64,000 nucleotides of DNA from Candidatus Brocadia sp. (GTDB lineage: Bacteria; Planctomycetota; Brocadiia; Brocadiales; Brocadiaceae): the NCBI GenBank assembly GCA_021646415.1, contig SOEU01000001.1:310001-374000 (forward strand), given 5' to 3'. Of this stretch, positions 36,137 to 48,277 are shown in pieces (within the stretch, counting starts at the first letter, position 1; each line of letters starts with the position of its first letter). A program made the translations under genes and the position numbers. Under the pieces are notes generated by a model, which was not told the DNA's origin, did no database searches, and worked only from the letters and a program-made list of their open reading frames with translations.

Positions 36137-36165
36137 ATTGTAACGGAAAATATGTGTCCTGTCAA
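36137..36165 (-). promoter_or_regulatory. Promoter for SAM-I riboswitch transcript
   Basis: On the minus strand TTGACA (36165-36160) and TACAAT (36142-36137) are 17 bases apart and end about 19 bases before the aptamer. Confidence 0.75.
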
Positions 36166-36202
36166 TTGCTAATCAGAAAAAACTTTCATTCAACTGTTGC
36201 GA

Positions 36203-37513
36203 TCAATTTAAGCAGTTTATCACAATGCCGGTGATTAACTTCGGATAAAAATATGTCGACTTAGGGGGCATAACCTTGCGTGCCATGGCGATTTCTTTTA
36301 CCTGTTCAATAGGGGTGGGGTTAAGAAAGAATGCCAATTGATACTGGCCGGATTGCACGAGCGATACGGCCTCTGCTTCATCCTTTACGTATTTCACGTA
36401 GTCTTTCACGGTTACATCATCGGAATTTATACCCAGTATTTTGTTGATAATCATACCATGAAGGATACCCGCATCCAGATGCTTCCATTCGGGATGGTCT
36501 TTGGCGAATACTGCATCAAGTAATTTTTCATTGCCAAGCCGCAATTTATAATAGGCGTCTTCCTGACCAGCGTACATTATAAAGGTATGGCCTTTAGTTT
36601 CATCGTTGAGGCTCGACATAAAATCCTCTACCCGGCACCCCTTGCCTAACAGCTCGACCTCAAAAGACTCTTGTATCGATTGTAAAATCCGGTCAAAGCG
36701 ATAATTCTTTATATTACGTACGAGCCGATGGGCCGGCAATATCTTCAACCCATTATTGTTCATCGACACGCATACCATCATCACATAGTCTGAAGGCAAA
36801 TCATCTCCATTCCGGATGTTTTCTTTACGCATTTGTTCTTTGTAAACCAATGCAGTTTCGTAACGATGGTGTCCATCGGCTATAAAAAGGGGTTTCTCCT
36901 TCATGAGAGCAACTAAATTGTCGATAGTCTGTTTTTCCTTTATTACCCAAAGCTTATTTTTTACTCCGGTATCGTCTAAAAAATCCACCTCGGGTCTTGT
37001 GATAGTTGTCATTGACAGATAAGTATCGATTGCGTTATTATCGTCCGGGAAAAGGGCAAATATAGAACTGAGGTTGGCCCGGCACGATTGGGTAAGTTTT
37101 AGCCGATCTGCCTTTGGACCAGGAAGTGTTTGTTCGTGAGGGTAGATGTATCCTTTGTCAAAGGGTTCCAACTTCACCAACGCAATGAAGCCTCTCCTGA
37201 CCAGCCATCTGTTGCCAGACAAAAATTTTTGATCATAAATATATATTGCCGGGTCATCTTCCTGCTTAAGGATACCTTTTTCCCTCCAGCTCTTGAGCAA
37301 TTCAGCAGCACGGGTATATTTGTTGGTTTTTTCTGTATCGCAGGAGAAGTCCTTTCCCAAATCCAAACGAATAATATTATTGGGGTGAGCCTGGTAATAC
37401 CGCTCTTGCTCTTGCGGAGAAATTACATCATAAGGGGGTGTCACAACGGCCGAAATGTCCGTAATGACGTCTTGATTGTATCGTAATCCACGAAACGGTT
37501 TAATAATGGCCAT
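36203..37513 (-). CDS. DUF1015 family protein
   Basis: A protein of 436 aa from the ATG at 37513 (MAIIKPFRGLRYN), 7 bases after the ahcY stop; upstream in-frame starts lie inside ahcY and are rejected. Conserved DUF1015 segments include VVTPPYDVISPQEQERY, HEQTLPGPKADRL, FIADGHHRYETAL and PTPIEQV. The family is often found beside serine or SAM-cycle genes and its reaction is not established. It is the last gene of a metK-ahcY-DUF1015 unit. Confidence 0.88.
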   Translation of the reverse strand: MAIIKPFRGLRYNQDVITDISAVVTPPYDVISPQEQERYYQAHPNNIIRLDLGKDFSCDTEKTNKYTRAAELLKSWREKGILKQEDDPAIYIYDQKFLSGNRWLVRRGFIALVKLEPFDKGYIYPHEQTLPGPKADRLKLTQSCRANLSSIFALFPDDNNAIDTYLSMTTITRPEVDFLDDTGVKNKLWVIKEKQTIDNLVALMKEKPLFIADGHHRYETALVYKEQMRKENIRNGDDLPSDYVMMVCVSMNNNGLKILPAHRLVRNIKNYRFDRILQSIQESFEVELLGKGCRVEDFMSSLNDETKGHTFIMYAGQEDAYYKLRLGNEKLLDAVFAKDHPEWKHLDAGILHGMIINKILGINSDDVTVKDYVKYVKDEAEAVSLVQSGQYQLAFFLNPTPIEQVKEIAMARKVMPPKSTYFYPKLITGIVINCLN

Positions 37514-37520
37514 ATTCCAA

Positions 37521-38798
<1,278 letters not shown>

Positions 38799-38876
38799 TT
38801 AAGAATGTCATCTTTTGTTAACAACATGAAAATAAGTAGGGGCACGTACAATGTGCCCCATACAGTTGGTGATTTT

Positions 38877-40043
38877 TTAAACAACGGCAGCTTTTCGCAA
38901 GGCATCCACCATGTCTGTCTTTTCCCATGTAAACGTGTCCTCTGGGCGACCAAAATGACCGTGACGGGCCGTGATCTTATAAATCGGTCTTCTGAGTTTT
39001 AACCGATCGATAATACCCTTTGGGGTCATATCAAAAACATTTTCGCAAATTTGGGTAAGCTTTTCATCGGAGATCTTGCCTGTACCTTCGGTAGCGATGT
39101 GGATGGCAAGGGGCTTTGCCACCCCAATAGCATAAGCTACTTGTGCTTCGCATCGGTCTGCCAGGCCGGAAGCTACTACATTTTTTGCGACATGTCTGGC
39201 AGCATAGCAAGCACTTCGATCAACCTTCGTTGGATCTTTTCCTGAAAAAGCACCCCCACCGTGACGTCCCCACCCGCCATACGTATCAACGATAATCTTT
39301 CGCCCTGTTAAGCCGCAGTCCCCCTGGGGGCCACCGATCACGAAACGTCCTGTTGGATTAATATGGTAAATCGTTTTACCATCCAAGAGGTTTGCTGGTA
39401 TTACCTGTTTCGCAATCTTTTCAATCATATCATCTTTTATGGTCTCGTATTTTACATCCGGTGCATGTTGGGTAGAAATAACTACGGTATGTACCCTGAC
39501 AGGGGTATGATCCTGATATTCAACAGTAACCTGAGATTTTGCATCGGGACGGAGATATTTCAATGTCCCGTTTTGCCGTAATTCGGCAAGTTTTATAATA
39601 ATTCTGTGTGCCAGCATGATAGGAAGCGGCATGAGTTCCGGGGTATCATTGCAGGCATAGCCAAACATCATACCTTGATCACCTGCTCCGTGCTCTTTAT
39701 AGAGACCTTCGCCACTCACACCTTGTGAGATATCCGGTGATTGTTTGCCAATACTGGTAAGAACCGCACAGGTATTATAATCGAATCCCATTGAAGCATC
39801 ATTGTAACCAATTTCTTTTATGGTATTTCTTACAATATCAGGAATATTTACATTGGCTTTTGTAGTAAATTCTCCCGCTACAAAAGCAACACCTGTCGTC
39901 ACCAATGTTTCACATGCTACCCGGCTCATCGGGTCTTGCTCAAGCATTGCATCCAGCACTGCATCGGATATCTGGTCAGCGACTTTATCCGGATGTCCCA
40001 TGGACACTGATTCTGAGGTAAATACATGCCTTCCTTTCTTCAT
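38877..40043 (-). CDS. metK: S-adenosylmethionine synthase
   Basis: A 388-aa enzyme making SAM from methionine and ATP. Motifs: [32 protein letters not shown] and [16 protein letters not shown]. The ATG overlaps the stop of waaA by ATGA, so metK is co-transcribed with it. Notably no SAM riboswitch precedes metK itself; the one in the window is further downstream before thrC. Confidence 0.98.
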   Translation of the reverse strand: MKKGRHVFTSESVSMGHPDKVADQISDAVLDAMLEQDPMSRVACETLVTTGVAFVAGEFTTKANVNIPDIVRNTIKEIGYNDASMGFDYNTCAVLTSIGKQSPDISQGVSGEGLYKEHGAGDQGMMFGYACNDTPELMPLPIMLAHRIIIKLAELRQNGTLKYLRPDAKSQVTVEYQDHTPVRVHTVVISTQHAPDVKYETIKDDMIEKIAKQVIPANLLDGKTIYHINPTGRFVIGGPQGDCGLTGRKIIVDTYGGWGRHGGGAFSGKDPTKVDRSACYAARHVAKNVVASGLADRCEAQVAYAIGVAKPLAIHIATEGTGKISDEKLTQICENVFDMTPKGIIDRLKLRRPIYKITARHGHFGRPEDTFTWEKTDMVDALRKAAVV

Positions 40044-41356
40044 ACTGATACTGTCCTCTCCTTCAATAAAATTTTCTTTAATACTTTTAAATTACGATCG
40101 GTAGCACCTCTTTGTTTCATTACAACCGATTGTGCCCTCTTGCCCATTTCATGGGCTTCATCTGGATGCTCCAATAAATACGTCATTTTGTTCAGTAGTG
40201 TCGGTTCATCCCGAACAACCTTTATGGCATCGGCTTCTCTTAATAACTGAACCTCTTCGCGAAAATTAAACGTATGCGGGCCAACAATAATTGGCTTGGC
40301 CAGTCCCGCAGGTTCCATCATGTTTTGTCCACCAAGCGGCACAAGACTTTTCCCGACAAAAACACAATCGGCAATGCTATATGTCGCAAGTAATTCCCCG
40401 ACGGTATCAACAAGAATAACTGTTTCATATTTAAATTCGCCTATTTTATTTCCCTTATCGAGTGAGGTCTTCCTTATCCATCTGAGCCCCATGGATTCGA
40501 TAAGCTTAACTATACTGTTGGCTCTTTCGATATGCCGTGGAACCAAAACCAGCCTTAGCTTTTCAGTTTTTGTGCAAAGGTGTTTAAAGATTTTTAAAAT
40601 AACGTTCTCTTCCCCCTCGTGAGTACTGCCACAGACAATCACCTTATCGTCTTTGTCAATTTCAAAAAGATATATTAACCGTTTTTTTGTGTCTTCCGGG
40701 ACGTTAGTTACCATATTATCAAATTTCATATTACCAGTAACAAGGATTTGTGTCTCGGATATGCCTAAATCCGTAAGACGAGTTGCATCGGCTACGGTTC
40801 TTGCGCAAAAGGCATTATCGCTCGTGGCTAAACTTTCAAAGAATTCCTTTGAAAGTTTCCTGATCAAACGATACCATTTTAGCGATTTTTCTGATATTCT
40901 GGCATTCAGTAAGACGACTGGAATATGCCTTTTTGCAGCTGCTATTAAAAAATTAGGCCATATCTCCAATTCGATCAATATCACGCAACTCGGTTGTATG
41001 GTACTCAGTACCTTCTCAGCTACCCAACTCAAATCGAGAGGGAAATAAAAAGTCTTCTTGCCATGAAAGCATTGTTTCGCAACAGACAATCCCGTGTTGG
41101 TATTGGTAGTGATAACGATATCTAAATAATTAAACTCTTTTTCGATAGATTTTACAAGTGTTTTTGCTGTTAAAACCTCTCCAACAGAGGCGCAATGAAT
41201 CCATACACATGGCTTTTTTCTTTCCCTCGTCTCAATCCAGCCCAAACGTTGTGACAAACCAGAACGATATCGTCTGCTGGTGATGAATTTTAAAAAAAAA
41301 TAAGGTGAGCCAAAAGTAAGCGCTGTTATATAAACAGCATCAAAGAGTGTCGACAT
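40040..41356 (-). CDS. waaA: 3-deoxy-D-manno-octulosonic acid (KDO) transferase
   Basis: A 438-aa GT30 enzyme that adds KDO to lipid A precursor at the inner membrane. It starts with a membrane-anchoring helix ([20 protein letters not shown]), then [20 protein letters not shown], and [18 protein letters not shown] with GPHTFNF in the C-terminal sugar-nucleotide domain. Its presence implies an LPS-type outer membrane. It is translationally coupled to metK. Confidence 0.94.
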   Translation of the reverse strand: MSTLFDAVYITALTFGSPYFFLKFITSRRYRSGLSQRLGWIETRERKKPCVWIHCASVGEVLTAKTLVKSIEKEFNYLDIVITTNTNTGLSVAKQCFHGKKTFYFPLDLSWVAEKVLSTIQPSCVILIELEIWPNFLIAAAKRHIPVVLLNARISEKSLKWYRLIRKLSKEFFESLATSDNAFCARTVADATRLTDLGISETQILVTGNMKFDNMVTNVPEDTKKRLIYLFEIDKDDKVIVCGSTHEGEENVILKIFKHLCTKTEKLRLVLVPRHIERANSIVKLIESMGLRWIRKTSLDKGNKIGEFKYETVILVDTVGELLATYSIADCVFVGKSLVPLGGQNMMEPAGLAKPIIVGPHTFNFREEVQLLREADAIKVVRDEPTLLNKMTYLLEHPDEAHEMGKRAQSVVMKQRGATDRNLKVLKKILLKERTVSV

Positions 41357-41425
41357 GCGGGATGGGGTTGATTTTCAGGTTATTTATGTGTCTTTGCTCG
41401 TAGTATTCAAAGGTGAAAACTAAAA

Positions 41426-44041
41426 TTAACTTACCCTGCCACAACACTGCTTGAACTTTTTGCCACTACCGCATGGGCAAGGTTGATTTCTGCCTACTTT
41501 AATTCCGACTTTGATAGGTTCCATCTTCCGCTCAACCTGTTCTTCTGTGTTCGCATTTGCACCCTGAATGGCAGCGGCAACGGGCGATTCCTGAATCGTT
41601 TCCAATCCCGAGACTTCCTGGTGAACATAGTGGTCTGGGTGCCATATATCTTTTTTCTCTGCCTCTCTGCCTAATTGCAATTTGAATATAAGGTCTGTTA
41701 CCTCGTCTCGAATCGACAGATTCATGCTTTCAAACATAGCCAATGCTTCTCTTTTGTATTCTATTCTTGGATCCACCTGTGCATAACCGCGAAGGCCAAT
41801 GCCCGACCTCAGATGATCCATGGCATAGAGGTGGTCTTTCCATTTTGTGTCGATTTTTTCCAGCAGGAGTATCTGTGCAATTTTTTCCATTTCCTCTTTT
41901 CCGATGGTGTTTTCCTTTGCTTCGTATGCCTCTTCTGCTTTCTTTATCAAAAACGCTTCCACATTCTGGCGCGTCTTTTCCTCAACCTCGTTGAGATCAA
42001 TAAGCAATCCGAATTTTTGCTTGAACCAGTCTGCAATATCAAAGGGTTCTTCCTCATCTCTTCCACTCTTTGTGTCGAAAGCAAAAGCTGTTACCTCCTT
42101 AATGCCATCCTCTATCATTTGGAAAATATAATCGCGGATATTCTTGCCTTCAAGTACATCCTGCCGCAGAGAATAAATCGTTTTTCTCTGCTGGTCCATG
42201 ACTTCGTCATATTCGAGCAGGTGTTTCCGTATTTCAAAATTGTGTTCCTCAACCTTTTTCTGTGCCCTCTCAATGGATTTCGAGACCATCGAGTGCTCAA
42301 TTGCCATACCTTCTTCCATCCCAAAGGTCTTCAGGAGTGAACTAACGCGCTCAGAGGCAAAAATACGCATTAAATCATCTTGAAGCGATACATAGAAGCG
42401 GGATGAACCGGGGTCCCCCTGACGACCGGCTCGTCCACGAAGCTGGTTGTCAATACGCCGGGCCTCATGCCTTTCGGTGCCTATGATATGAAGACCTCCG
42501 AGATCTGCAACACCCTCACCTAAAACAATGTCCGTACCCCTTCCGGCCATATTTGTTGCGATTGTGACATTCCCGCGTTGTCCGGCTTTTGCAACGATAT
42601 TGGCCTCCCTTTCATGTTGCTTGGCATTCAACACCTCATGTTCAATGCCTTCTCTCATGAGTTTCTCGCTCAGCAATTCTGATTTTTCAATAGAGACTGT
42701 TCCAACCAGTGTTGGCCTGCCTGATTTATGTACCTCTGCTATCTCTTTAATGATGGCATCAAACTTTTCCTTTTCGGTCCGATAAACCCGGTCTGGAAAA
42801 TTTGTACGACGCATAGGTTTGTTTGTGGGAATCGCAACAACTTCCAGTTTATAGATCTTGTCGAATTCTGCGGCCTCTGTCATTGCCGTCCCTGTCATCC
42901 CGGCAAGTTTTTTATACAATCGAAAAAAATTCTGAAGGGTAATAGTCGCCAGTGTCTGGTTTTCTTCCTTGATGCGTTGATGCTCCTTTGCCTGTACGGC
43001 CTGATGCAGTCCATCGCTCCATACACGACCTTCCATTAAGCGCCCGGTAAATTCATCCACAATAATTACCTCACCACCTTTGACGATATAATCCCGATCG
43101 TTTTTGAACAGGTAATGGGCACGGAGCGCCTGCTCTATGTAGTGAGGCCATTCCATGTTCCGGTCGGTGTAAATACTGTCAACATTCAGGAGTTTCTCTA
43201 CTTCTTCAATACCCTCCTCGGTAAGATGCGCCATACGCTCTTTCTCTTTTATTTCAAAGTGTTTCCCGGCTTTTAAACGTCTGGCAACTTTATCTGCTAG
43301 ATAATATTTTTCTGTAGACTCTTCTGCTGGGCCAGAGATAATTAAGGGGGTGCGTGCCTCATCGACTAATATGCTATCAACTTCATCGACAATGGCATAA
43401 TTCAGACCGCGGCTAATCTGTACCTGTTCTTCCGTCCTGACCCTCATATTGTCGCGGAGATAATCAAAACCAAATTCGTTGTTCGTTCCGTAGGTAATAT
43501 CGCATAAATAAGCGGCTTTCTTTTCTTCGTATGGCTGATTTGACTGAATGGCACCAGTTTTTAGCCCTAAAAATTCGTATAAGGGGCTCATCCAATCCCG
43601 GTCGCGTTTTGCCAGATAATCATTGACGGTAACAATGTGGACACCTTTCCCTGACAGTGCATTCAAGTATGCAGGCAGGGTCGCAACCAGGGTCTTGCCT
43701 TCACCAGTCGCCATTTCAGCGATCTTTCCCTGATGTAAAACAATGCCACCAATGAGCTGGACATCAAAGTGCCGCATGGTGCGATTGGGGCTGTCGGGAT
43801 TGGGGGCAACAAGGACCCGCCTGCTTGCTTCCCGTACAGTAGCAAACGCCTCAGGCAGGAGATCATCCATGGTCTCTCCCCTGGATAATCTTTCTTTAAA
43901 CTCATCCGTTTTCTGTCGGAGTTCTGCATCCGTTAATGACATCATCTTGGGCTCGAGAGAATTGATATGTTCTATAATAGGTTTTATCTTATTCAGTATT
44001 CTCTCGTTTGATGTTCCGAATATTTTAGTTAGAAAGCTCAT
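41426..44041 (-). CDS. secA: Preprotein translocase ATPase SecA
   Basis: An 871-aa motor that drives proteins through SecYEG. Walker A is in [14 protein letters not shown], the DEAD-like box in [15 protein letters not shown], and the second motor domain carries [12 protein letters not shown] and [13 protein letters not shown]. The C-terminal zinc motif [14 protein letters not shown] binds SecB or ribosomes. Full length and single. Confidence 0.98.
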   Translation of the reverse strand: MSFLTKIFGTSNERILNKIKPIIEHINSLEPKMMSLTDAELRQKTDEFKERLSRGETMDDLLPEAFATVREASRRVLVAPNPDSPNRTMRHFDVQLIGGIVLHQGKIAEMATGEGKTLVATLPAYLNALSGKGVHIVTVNDYLAKRDRDWMSPLYEFLGLKTGAIQSNQPYEEKKAAYLCDITYGTNNEFGFDYLRDNMRVRTEEQVQISRGLNYAIVDEVDSILVDEARTPLIISGPAEESTEKYYLADKVARRLKAGKHFEIKEKERMAHLTEEGIEEVEKLLNVDSIYTDRNMEWPHYIEQALRAHYLFKNDRDYIVKGGEVIIVDEFTGRLMEGRVWSDGLHQAVQAKEHQRIKEENQTLATITLQNFFRLYKKLAGMTGTAMTEAAEFDKIYKLEVVAIPTNKPMRRTNFPDRVYRTEKEKFDAIIKEIAEVHKSGRPTLVGTVSIEKSELLSEKLMREGIEHEVLNAKQHEREANIVAKAGQRGNVTIATNMAGRGTDIVLGEGVADLGGLHIIGTERHEARRIDNQLRGRAGRQGDPGSSRFYVSLQDDLMRIFASERVSSLLKTFGMEEGMAIEHSMVSKSIERAQKKVEEHNFEIRKHLLEYDEVMDQQRKTIYSLRQDVLEGKNIRDYIFQMIEDGIKEVTAFAFDTKSGRDEEEPFDIADWFKQKFGLLIDLNEVEEKTRQNVEAFLIKKAEEAYEAKENTIGKEEMEKIAQILLLEKIDTKWKDHLYAMDHLRSGIGLRGYAQVDPRIEYKREALAMFESMNLSIRDEVTDLIFKLQLGREAEKKDIWHPDHYVHQEVSGLETIQESPVAAAIQGANANTEEQVERKMEPIKVGIKVGRNQPCPCGSGKKFKQCCGRVS

Positions 44042-44246
44042 AGTTCATTATGCCTTTTGCATTTTTTTATATAATTTACAGAAAACAAAGTGATGTTTTT
44101 GATTGTATACTTTGTGATGAATTAAAAATGAAATCAGGGTTTTTTACGTAGCTTCTGCAAAAAATTCAAAGCTGAAAATCCGCAATATTCGACTATTTTA
44201 AGCAAATATAGATATATATGTCAAGGTAATGTTTAGGAACAAAATG

Positions 44247-44292
44247 AAAAAGAAGGCTGTTGATTCCTTTTGTGTTCAGCAGCCTTCTTTGA
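44247..44292 (-). terminator. Terminator after fhs
   Basis: On the minus strand AAAGAAGGCTGCTGA pairs with TCAACAGCCTTCTTTTT. It lies about 145 bases after the fhs stop and before secA transcription resumes. Confidence 0.75.
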
Positions 44293-44435
44293 ACGGTAGC
44301 TTCTGTTTGCAGATTAAAAAATGGCTTAATCCAAATTAAAAATGTTACCGTTGGATTGTCTAACTCTTTCCAAGAAATCCGAAATATTTTGGTACCGGAG
44401 AAGGTGTTCCTTGTTTTGTCACAGCACGTAAGGAA

Positions 44436-46199
44436 TTAGAAAAGCCCCTTTACTTTTCCCGTGTTTACGTCAACATCCACACGTCGGAATGCAGGGTCAG
44501 AACTCGTTCCCGGCATGAGTTTAATATCTCCTGCCATTGGTACTACAAAACCAGCACCTTTAAAGGTCAATATATCCCGAATACGTAATCTCCAGCCCTT
44601 CGGTGCGCCTTTTATTTGTGGATTATCAGTGACGGAAAGATGGGTTTTCACCATGCAAGTTCCCATTTGAGAAATATCAGGGTCATTGTCCAATGCCTTG
44701 ATTTTTGTTAAGGCCTCCGGGGTAAAATCAACTCCATCCGCACCATAAGCTTCCTTTGCAATCAGTTCAATACGCGTCTTTAAAGGTGTACTTAAGTCAT
44801 AAAGGAATTTAAAGTTCGTGGGGTGGTTACATGCATCAATTACCGCGTCAGCAAGTTCTAAAGCACCCTCACCACCTTTTAGCCAGTGCTGAGATACTGC
44901 AACACGGGCCCCTGCCGCATCTGCTATTTTTCGGATTACTTTAATTTCGGCGTCTGTATCCGTATGGAAGTGATTAATACAAACCACAGGGTTAATTCCG
45001 GCTTTCCTTACCGTTTCTATGTGATGGACAAGATTTTCCGTTCCCTTTTCTACCCACGCGACATTTTCTTCTTTATAGCACGAATCCAGAGGACGTCCGG
45101 GTACGGGAATAGGAGCACCACCATGGCATTTCATTGCACGTACAGTGGTAACAATTACCGCTGCATTTGGGCGATGTCCTGAGTAACGGCACTTTAAGTT
45201 CCAGAATTTTTCAAATCCGATATCCGCACCAAATCCAGATTCGGTCACATGGTAATCACCTAATTTCAAGCCAATCCTATCGGCAATAATCGAGGACTGC
45301 CCGATGGCAATATTGGCAAAAGGCCCCGCATGAACGAACACCGGTTGTCCTTCAATGGTTTGCATGAGGTTTGGGTTAATGGCACCCACCATCCATGCAG
45401 TCATAGCGCCAGCCACTTCAAGATCGCTCGTCGTTATTGGTTTACCTTTTTTGTCGTAAGCAACAACCATCTTTCCTATCCGTTCTCTCATGTCTTTTAA
45501 ATCTGTAGCTACTGAAAGAATTGCCATAAGTTCAGAAGATACTGCTATGGCAAAACCAGACTCCATCATAAAGCCATCCATTCTACCACCAATACCGATG
45601 ATGATTTTTCTCAATACCTGGGCACAAAAGTCGATAATCCACTTCAGTTCGATTCTATCTGGGTCGATATCAAGACGTTTTAAATTACTTTTTGCAAGCC
45701 TTTCGTCATCATAATTGAATTCATGTTGTATTCTGGATGTAAGAGCGACCATAGCCAGGTTGTGGGCATTTATAATGGCATTAATATCCCCTGTCAAGCC
45801 AAGGGAAAAAGGAGTCAAAGGGATGCATTGGGAAAGACCACCACCAGCGGCAGACCCCTTGATGTTCATCGTTGGCCCCCCTGATGGCTGACGAATGGCC
45901 CCGATAACCTTTTTATTTCTTTTTCCTAAACCCTGTACCAGTCCCATGGTAGTGGTGGATTTCCCCTCACCCAAAGGAGTTGGGGTTATGGCGGTTACAT
46001 CAATGAATTTCCCGTCGGATTTTTTCTCAACCCGTTTTAAAACCTTATTAAAATCAACCTTTGCTACGTAATGTCCATGGGGGAGTAGCTCTTCTTTCTC
46101 AAGGCCTAATTCTTCAGCCAATTGATACACCGTCTTCATTCGAGTTTCAGCATCTTCTGCTATTTCCCAATCTGCATGCTTGGTGGGATCCAACGCCAT
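44436..46199 (-). CDS. fhs: Formate--tetrahydrofolate ligase
   Basis: A 587-aa enzyme joining formate to tetrahydrofolate with ATP, in one-carbon metabolism and the methyl branch of the acetyl-CoA pathway. The P-loop is [19 protein letters not shown]; also visible are [19 protein letters not shown] and the substrate region [13 protein letters not shown]. It is slightly longer than the usual 556 aa owing to an N-terminal extension. It has its own terminator, so it is probably monocistronic. Confidence 0.97.
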   Translation of the reverse strand: MALDPTKHADWEIAEDAETRMKTVYQLAEELGLEKEELLPHGHYVAKVDFNKVLKRVEKKSDGKFIDVTAITPTPLGEGKSTTTMGLVQGLGKRNKKVIGAIRQPSGGPTMNIKGSAAGGGLSQCIPLTPFSLGLTGDINAIINAHNLAMVALTSRIQHEFNYDDERLAKSNLKRLDIDPDRIELKWIIDFCAQVLRKIIIGIGGRMDGFMMESGFAIAVSSELMAILSVATDLKDMRERIGKMVVAYDKKGKPITTSDLEVAGAMTAWMVGAINPNLMQTIEGQPVFVHAGPFANIAIGQSSIIADRIGLKLGDYHVTESGFGADIGFEKFWNLKCRYSGHRPNAAVIVTTVRAMKCHGGAPIPVPGRPLDSCYKEENVAWVEKGTENLVHHIETVRKAGINPVVCINHFHTDTDAEIKVIRKIADAAGARVAVSQHWLKGGEGALELADAVIDACNHPTNFKFLYDLSTPLKTRIELIAKEAYGADGVDFTPEALTKIKALDNDPDISQMGTCMVKTHLSVTDNPQIKGAPKGWRLRIRDILTFKGAGFVVPMAGDIKLMPGTSSDPAFRRVDVDVNTGKVKGLF

Positions 46200-46402
46200 A
46201 CTGTTCCTCCTTAAATAGGTTATTTTAAAATGGAATCCAAACGCACTATAAATTGATGACTGTCATTTGGTCTTGAACAGGTAAAGGATAGGGAGTCTGT
46301 TCTAAGAAATTTGAATTTGTCGATTATACTGATAAAAGTTTTAACGTCAAGAAAAATGATTGGTTATTTGTCAAGTTTTTTTGATGTATTTTAGGATTTT
46401 TG

Positions 46403-46430
46403 TTGACAAGGATTTTTATAAATATACAAT
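46403..46430 (+). promoter_or_regulatory. Candidate promoter in long porin upstream region
   Basis: TTGACA (46403-46408) and TACAAT (46425-46430) are 16 bases apart. If used, the porin mRNA has a leader of about 435 bases. The gap 46200-46871 otherwise shows only AT-rich sequence and the porin binding site (AAAGGGGG near 46856). Confidence 0.4.
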
Positions 46431-46871
46431 GCAGCATGTCGTAAAGCGTTTTTAGTAAAATCTACTGTCTCATATCGTCCACTTTGCTGTTAAATTCCTG
46501 ACAGTGGAAGGGTATGTAAAGGTTGTTTTTTCCTCAGGATATATTTTGAAATACAGATTCCGTAATTCTCTGTTCAAGACTAATTTAAGGCCAATGGTGT
46601 TGTAAGTTCTTGTTGTTTTTGTGTTTGTTTTGCTGTATGTTTGGTGTAATCGTGGTTCAGTATTAATAAAATATTCATTTGTAGTGTATTTTTGTGGCTT
46701 AAGGCATGTTTTTTGCTGCGTTTACATGTGAGGAGGAGAAAGGGGGGCGGATTAGGGATTATATTAATTTATAGCCGATCTAGATGATTATTATTTTTCA
46801 TACCATGGAAAATCAGAAGCATGTAAATTTAAACACTAGATCCTTAGATAAGGAAAGGGGGAAGTTCTAAA

Positions 46872-48095
46872 ATGAAGAATGTAAATAGTTGGGGGTTGGT
46901 GGGTATATTGTGCAGTGCGCTGACAGGTTTCGCTGCGCCGGCTTTTGCGCAAGAAGCAGCGCCTTTACCTGTAGCCATGGCTCCATCCGAAGAGGGTAGG
47001 TTAGCCAGTTTTTTCAAAAGCGTAGAAATAAGTGGTTTTATTGATACGTATTATAGTTATAATTTCTCAAAACCGGATGACCAGCGGGGTTCTGCCGGTG
47101 GTTTTGCCCGCGACGGGGCACAGGGAGACTGGATAGATGTAAGGGCATTCGATAGGGAAAACAATTCCTTTACCCTGGACAATATTGAAATCTCCGTTTT
47201 CAAACCATCTACAGAAAAAGACCCCATCGGTTTTGGGTTTACCACAAATTATGGTGAAATTGCACAAAGGTTGACATTCATACCGAGCGATGGTCGGGTT
47301 GATGACGATGATTTTACCGTAAGCCAGGGTTTTGTGACGTACAAGGCTCCCGTTGGAAAGGGCATTGATTTTAAATTCGGTAAATTCGCCACCTGGATCG
47401 GTGCAGAACTCTGGGAAAGCGTGGACAATCCCAACTTCTCCCGTTCACTCCTGTATCAGAATGCGATCCCATTTACCAATACGGGTTTGGCCGTAAGCTA
47501 TCCTGTATTGGATAGCTTAACCGTGACAGGTTATCTTGTGAATGGCTGGGATACCTTTGTTGACAATAATGACAGTAAGACTTTCGGGTATCAGTTCAAC
47601 TGGAAAATAAGTGATAATACAAGCTTTATTGTTAATGGTAGCCACGGAGCAGAACAAGATGAAGACATTGCGGCAGACGCTGATGGAAATATAAGACATT
47701 TCTGGGATTTGATCCTGGCATTAAAACCTTTTGAAAAGACAGCCTTTAACCTTAACTTTGATTTTGGTACAGAAGAGGGCGCTGCAGGGGCGGCTAGCGG
47801 TTTCTTGCCAGGAGAAGGCAACGGTAAATGGTGGGGTTTCTCAGGTATTATTAATCAAGATATTACAGATTACTTTGGCGTAGCACTAAGAGGTGAATAT
47901 TTTGATGACCACGACGGAGCCAGGATAGGCGTTTCTGCTCTTCATCTCTGGGAAGTTACCGTTACCGCCAACTTCAAGATCAGGGAGAATTTACTTGTCA
48001 GACCCGAGGTACGTTATGACGAAGGAAGCGAAGATATATTTAACGGTCATAACGATGAGCTTACAACAGCAATTGATCTTGCCTATTTATTCTAA
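46872..48095 (+). CDS. Outer-membrane beta-barrel porin (BBP2 type)
   Basis: A 407-aa protein with a signal peptide cut after APAFA, then alternating strands beginning ISGFIDTYYSYNFSKPDD. Typical barrel segments FKFGKFATWIGAELWES, LTVTGYLVNGWDTF and a final aromatic-ended strand DLAYLF are present. This matches the DUF1597/BBP2 porin-like family seen in planctomycetes. It would let small solutes through the outer membrane; specificity cannot be read. A strong binding site and two downstream terminators suggest high, monocistronic expression. Confidence 0.88.
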   Translation: MKNVNSWGLVGILCSALTGFAAPAFAQEAAPLPVAMAPSEEGRLASFFKSVEISGFIDTYYSYNFSKPDDQRGSAGGFARDGAQGDWIDVRAFDRENNSFTLDNIEISVFKPSTEKDPIGFGFTTNYGEIAQRLTFIPSDGRVDDDDFTVSQGFVTYKAPVGKGIDFKFGKFATWIGAELWESVDNPNFSRSLLYQNAIPFTNTGLAVSYPVLDSLTVTGYLVNGWDTFVDNNDSKTFGYQFNWKISDNTSFIVNGSHGAEQDEDIAADADGNIRHFWDLILALKPFEKTAFNLNFDFGTEEGAAGAASGFLPGEGNGKWWGFSGIINQDITDYFGVALRGEYFDDHDGARIGVSALHLWEVTVTANFKIRENLLVRPEVRYDEGSEDIFNGHNDELTTAIDLAYLF

Positions 48096-48120
48096 TAAGA
48101 TTATTATTTAGGTCAAGAAG

Positions 48121-48201
48121 GGCATTCACGCTTATCGTGAATGCCAGGAATTACGAAATCCCCCTGTACCACCTTTTACAAAGGTAGGTATAGGGGGATT
48201 T
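48121..48201 (+). terminator. Tandem hairpins after porin gene
   Basis: First stem GGCATTCACG / CGTGAATGCC (48121-48145), then AAATCCCCCT...AGGGGGATTT with an inner CCTTT/AAAGG stem (48156-48201), ending in TTTGTATTT. Two terminators in a row fit a highly expressed porin. Confidence 0.75.
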
Positions 48202-48277
48202 GTATTTATAAAGGAATGCTTTTTATTACTTTATTCTGCGTTTGCAAAATCACCAAAAATTAAGTATTGTAAAAACA

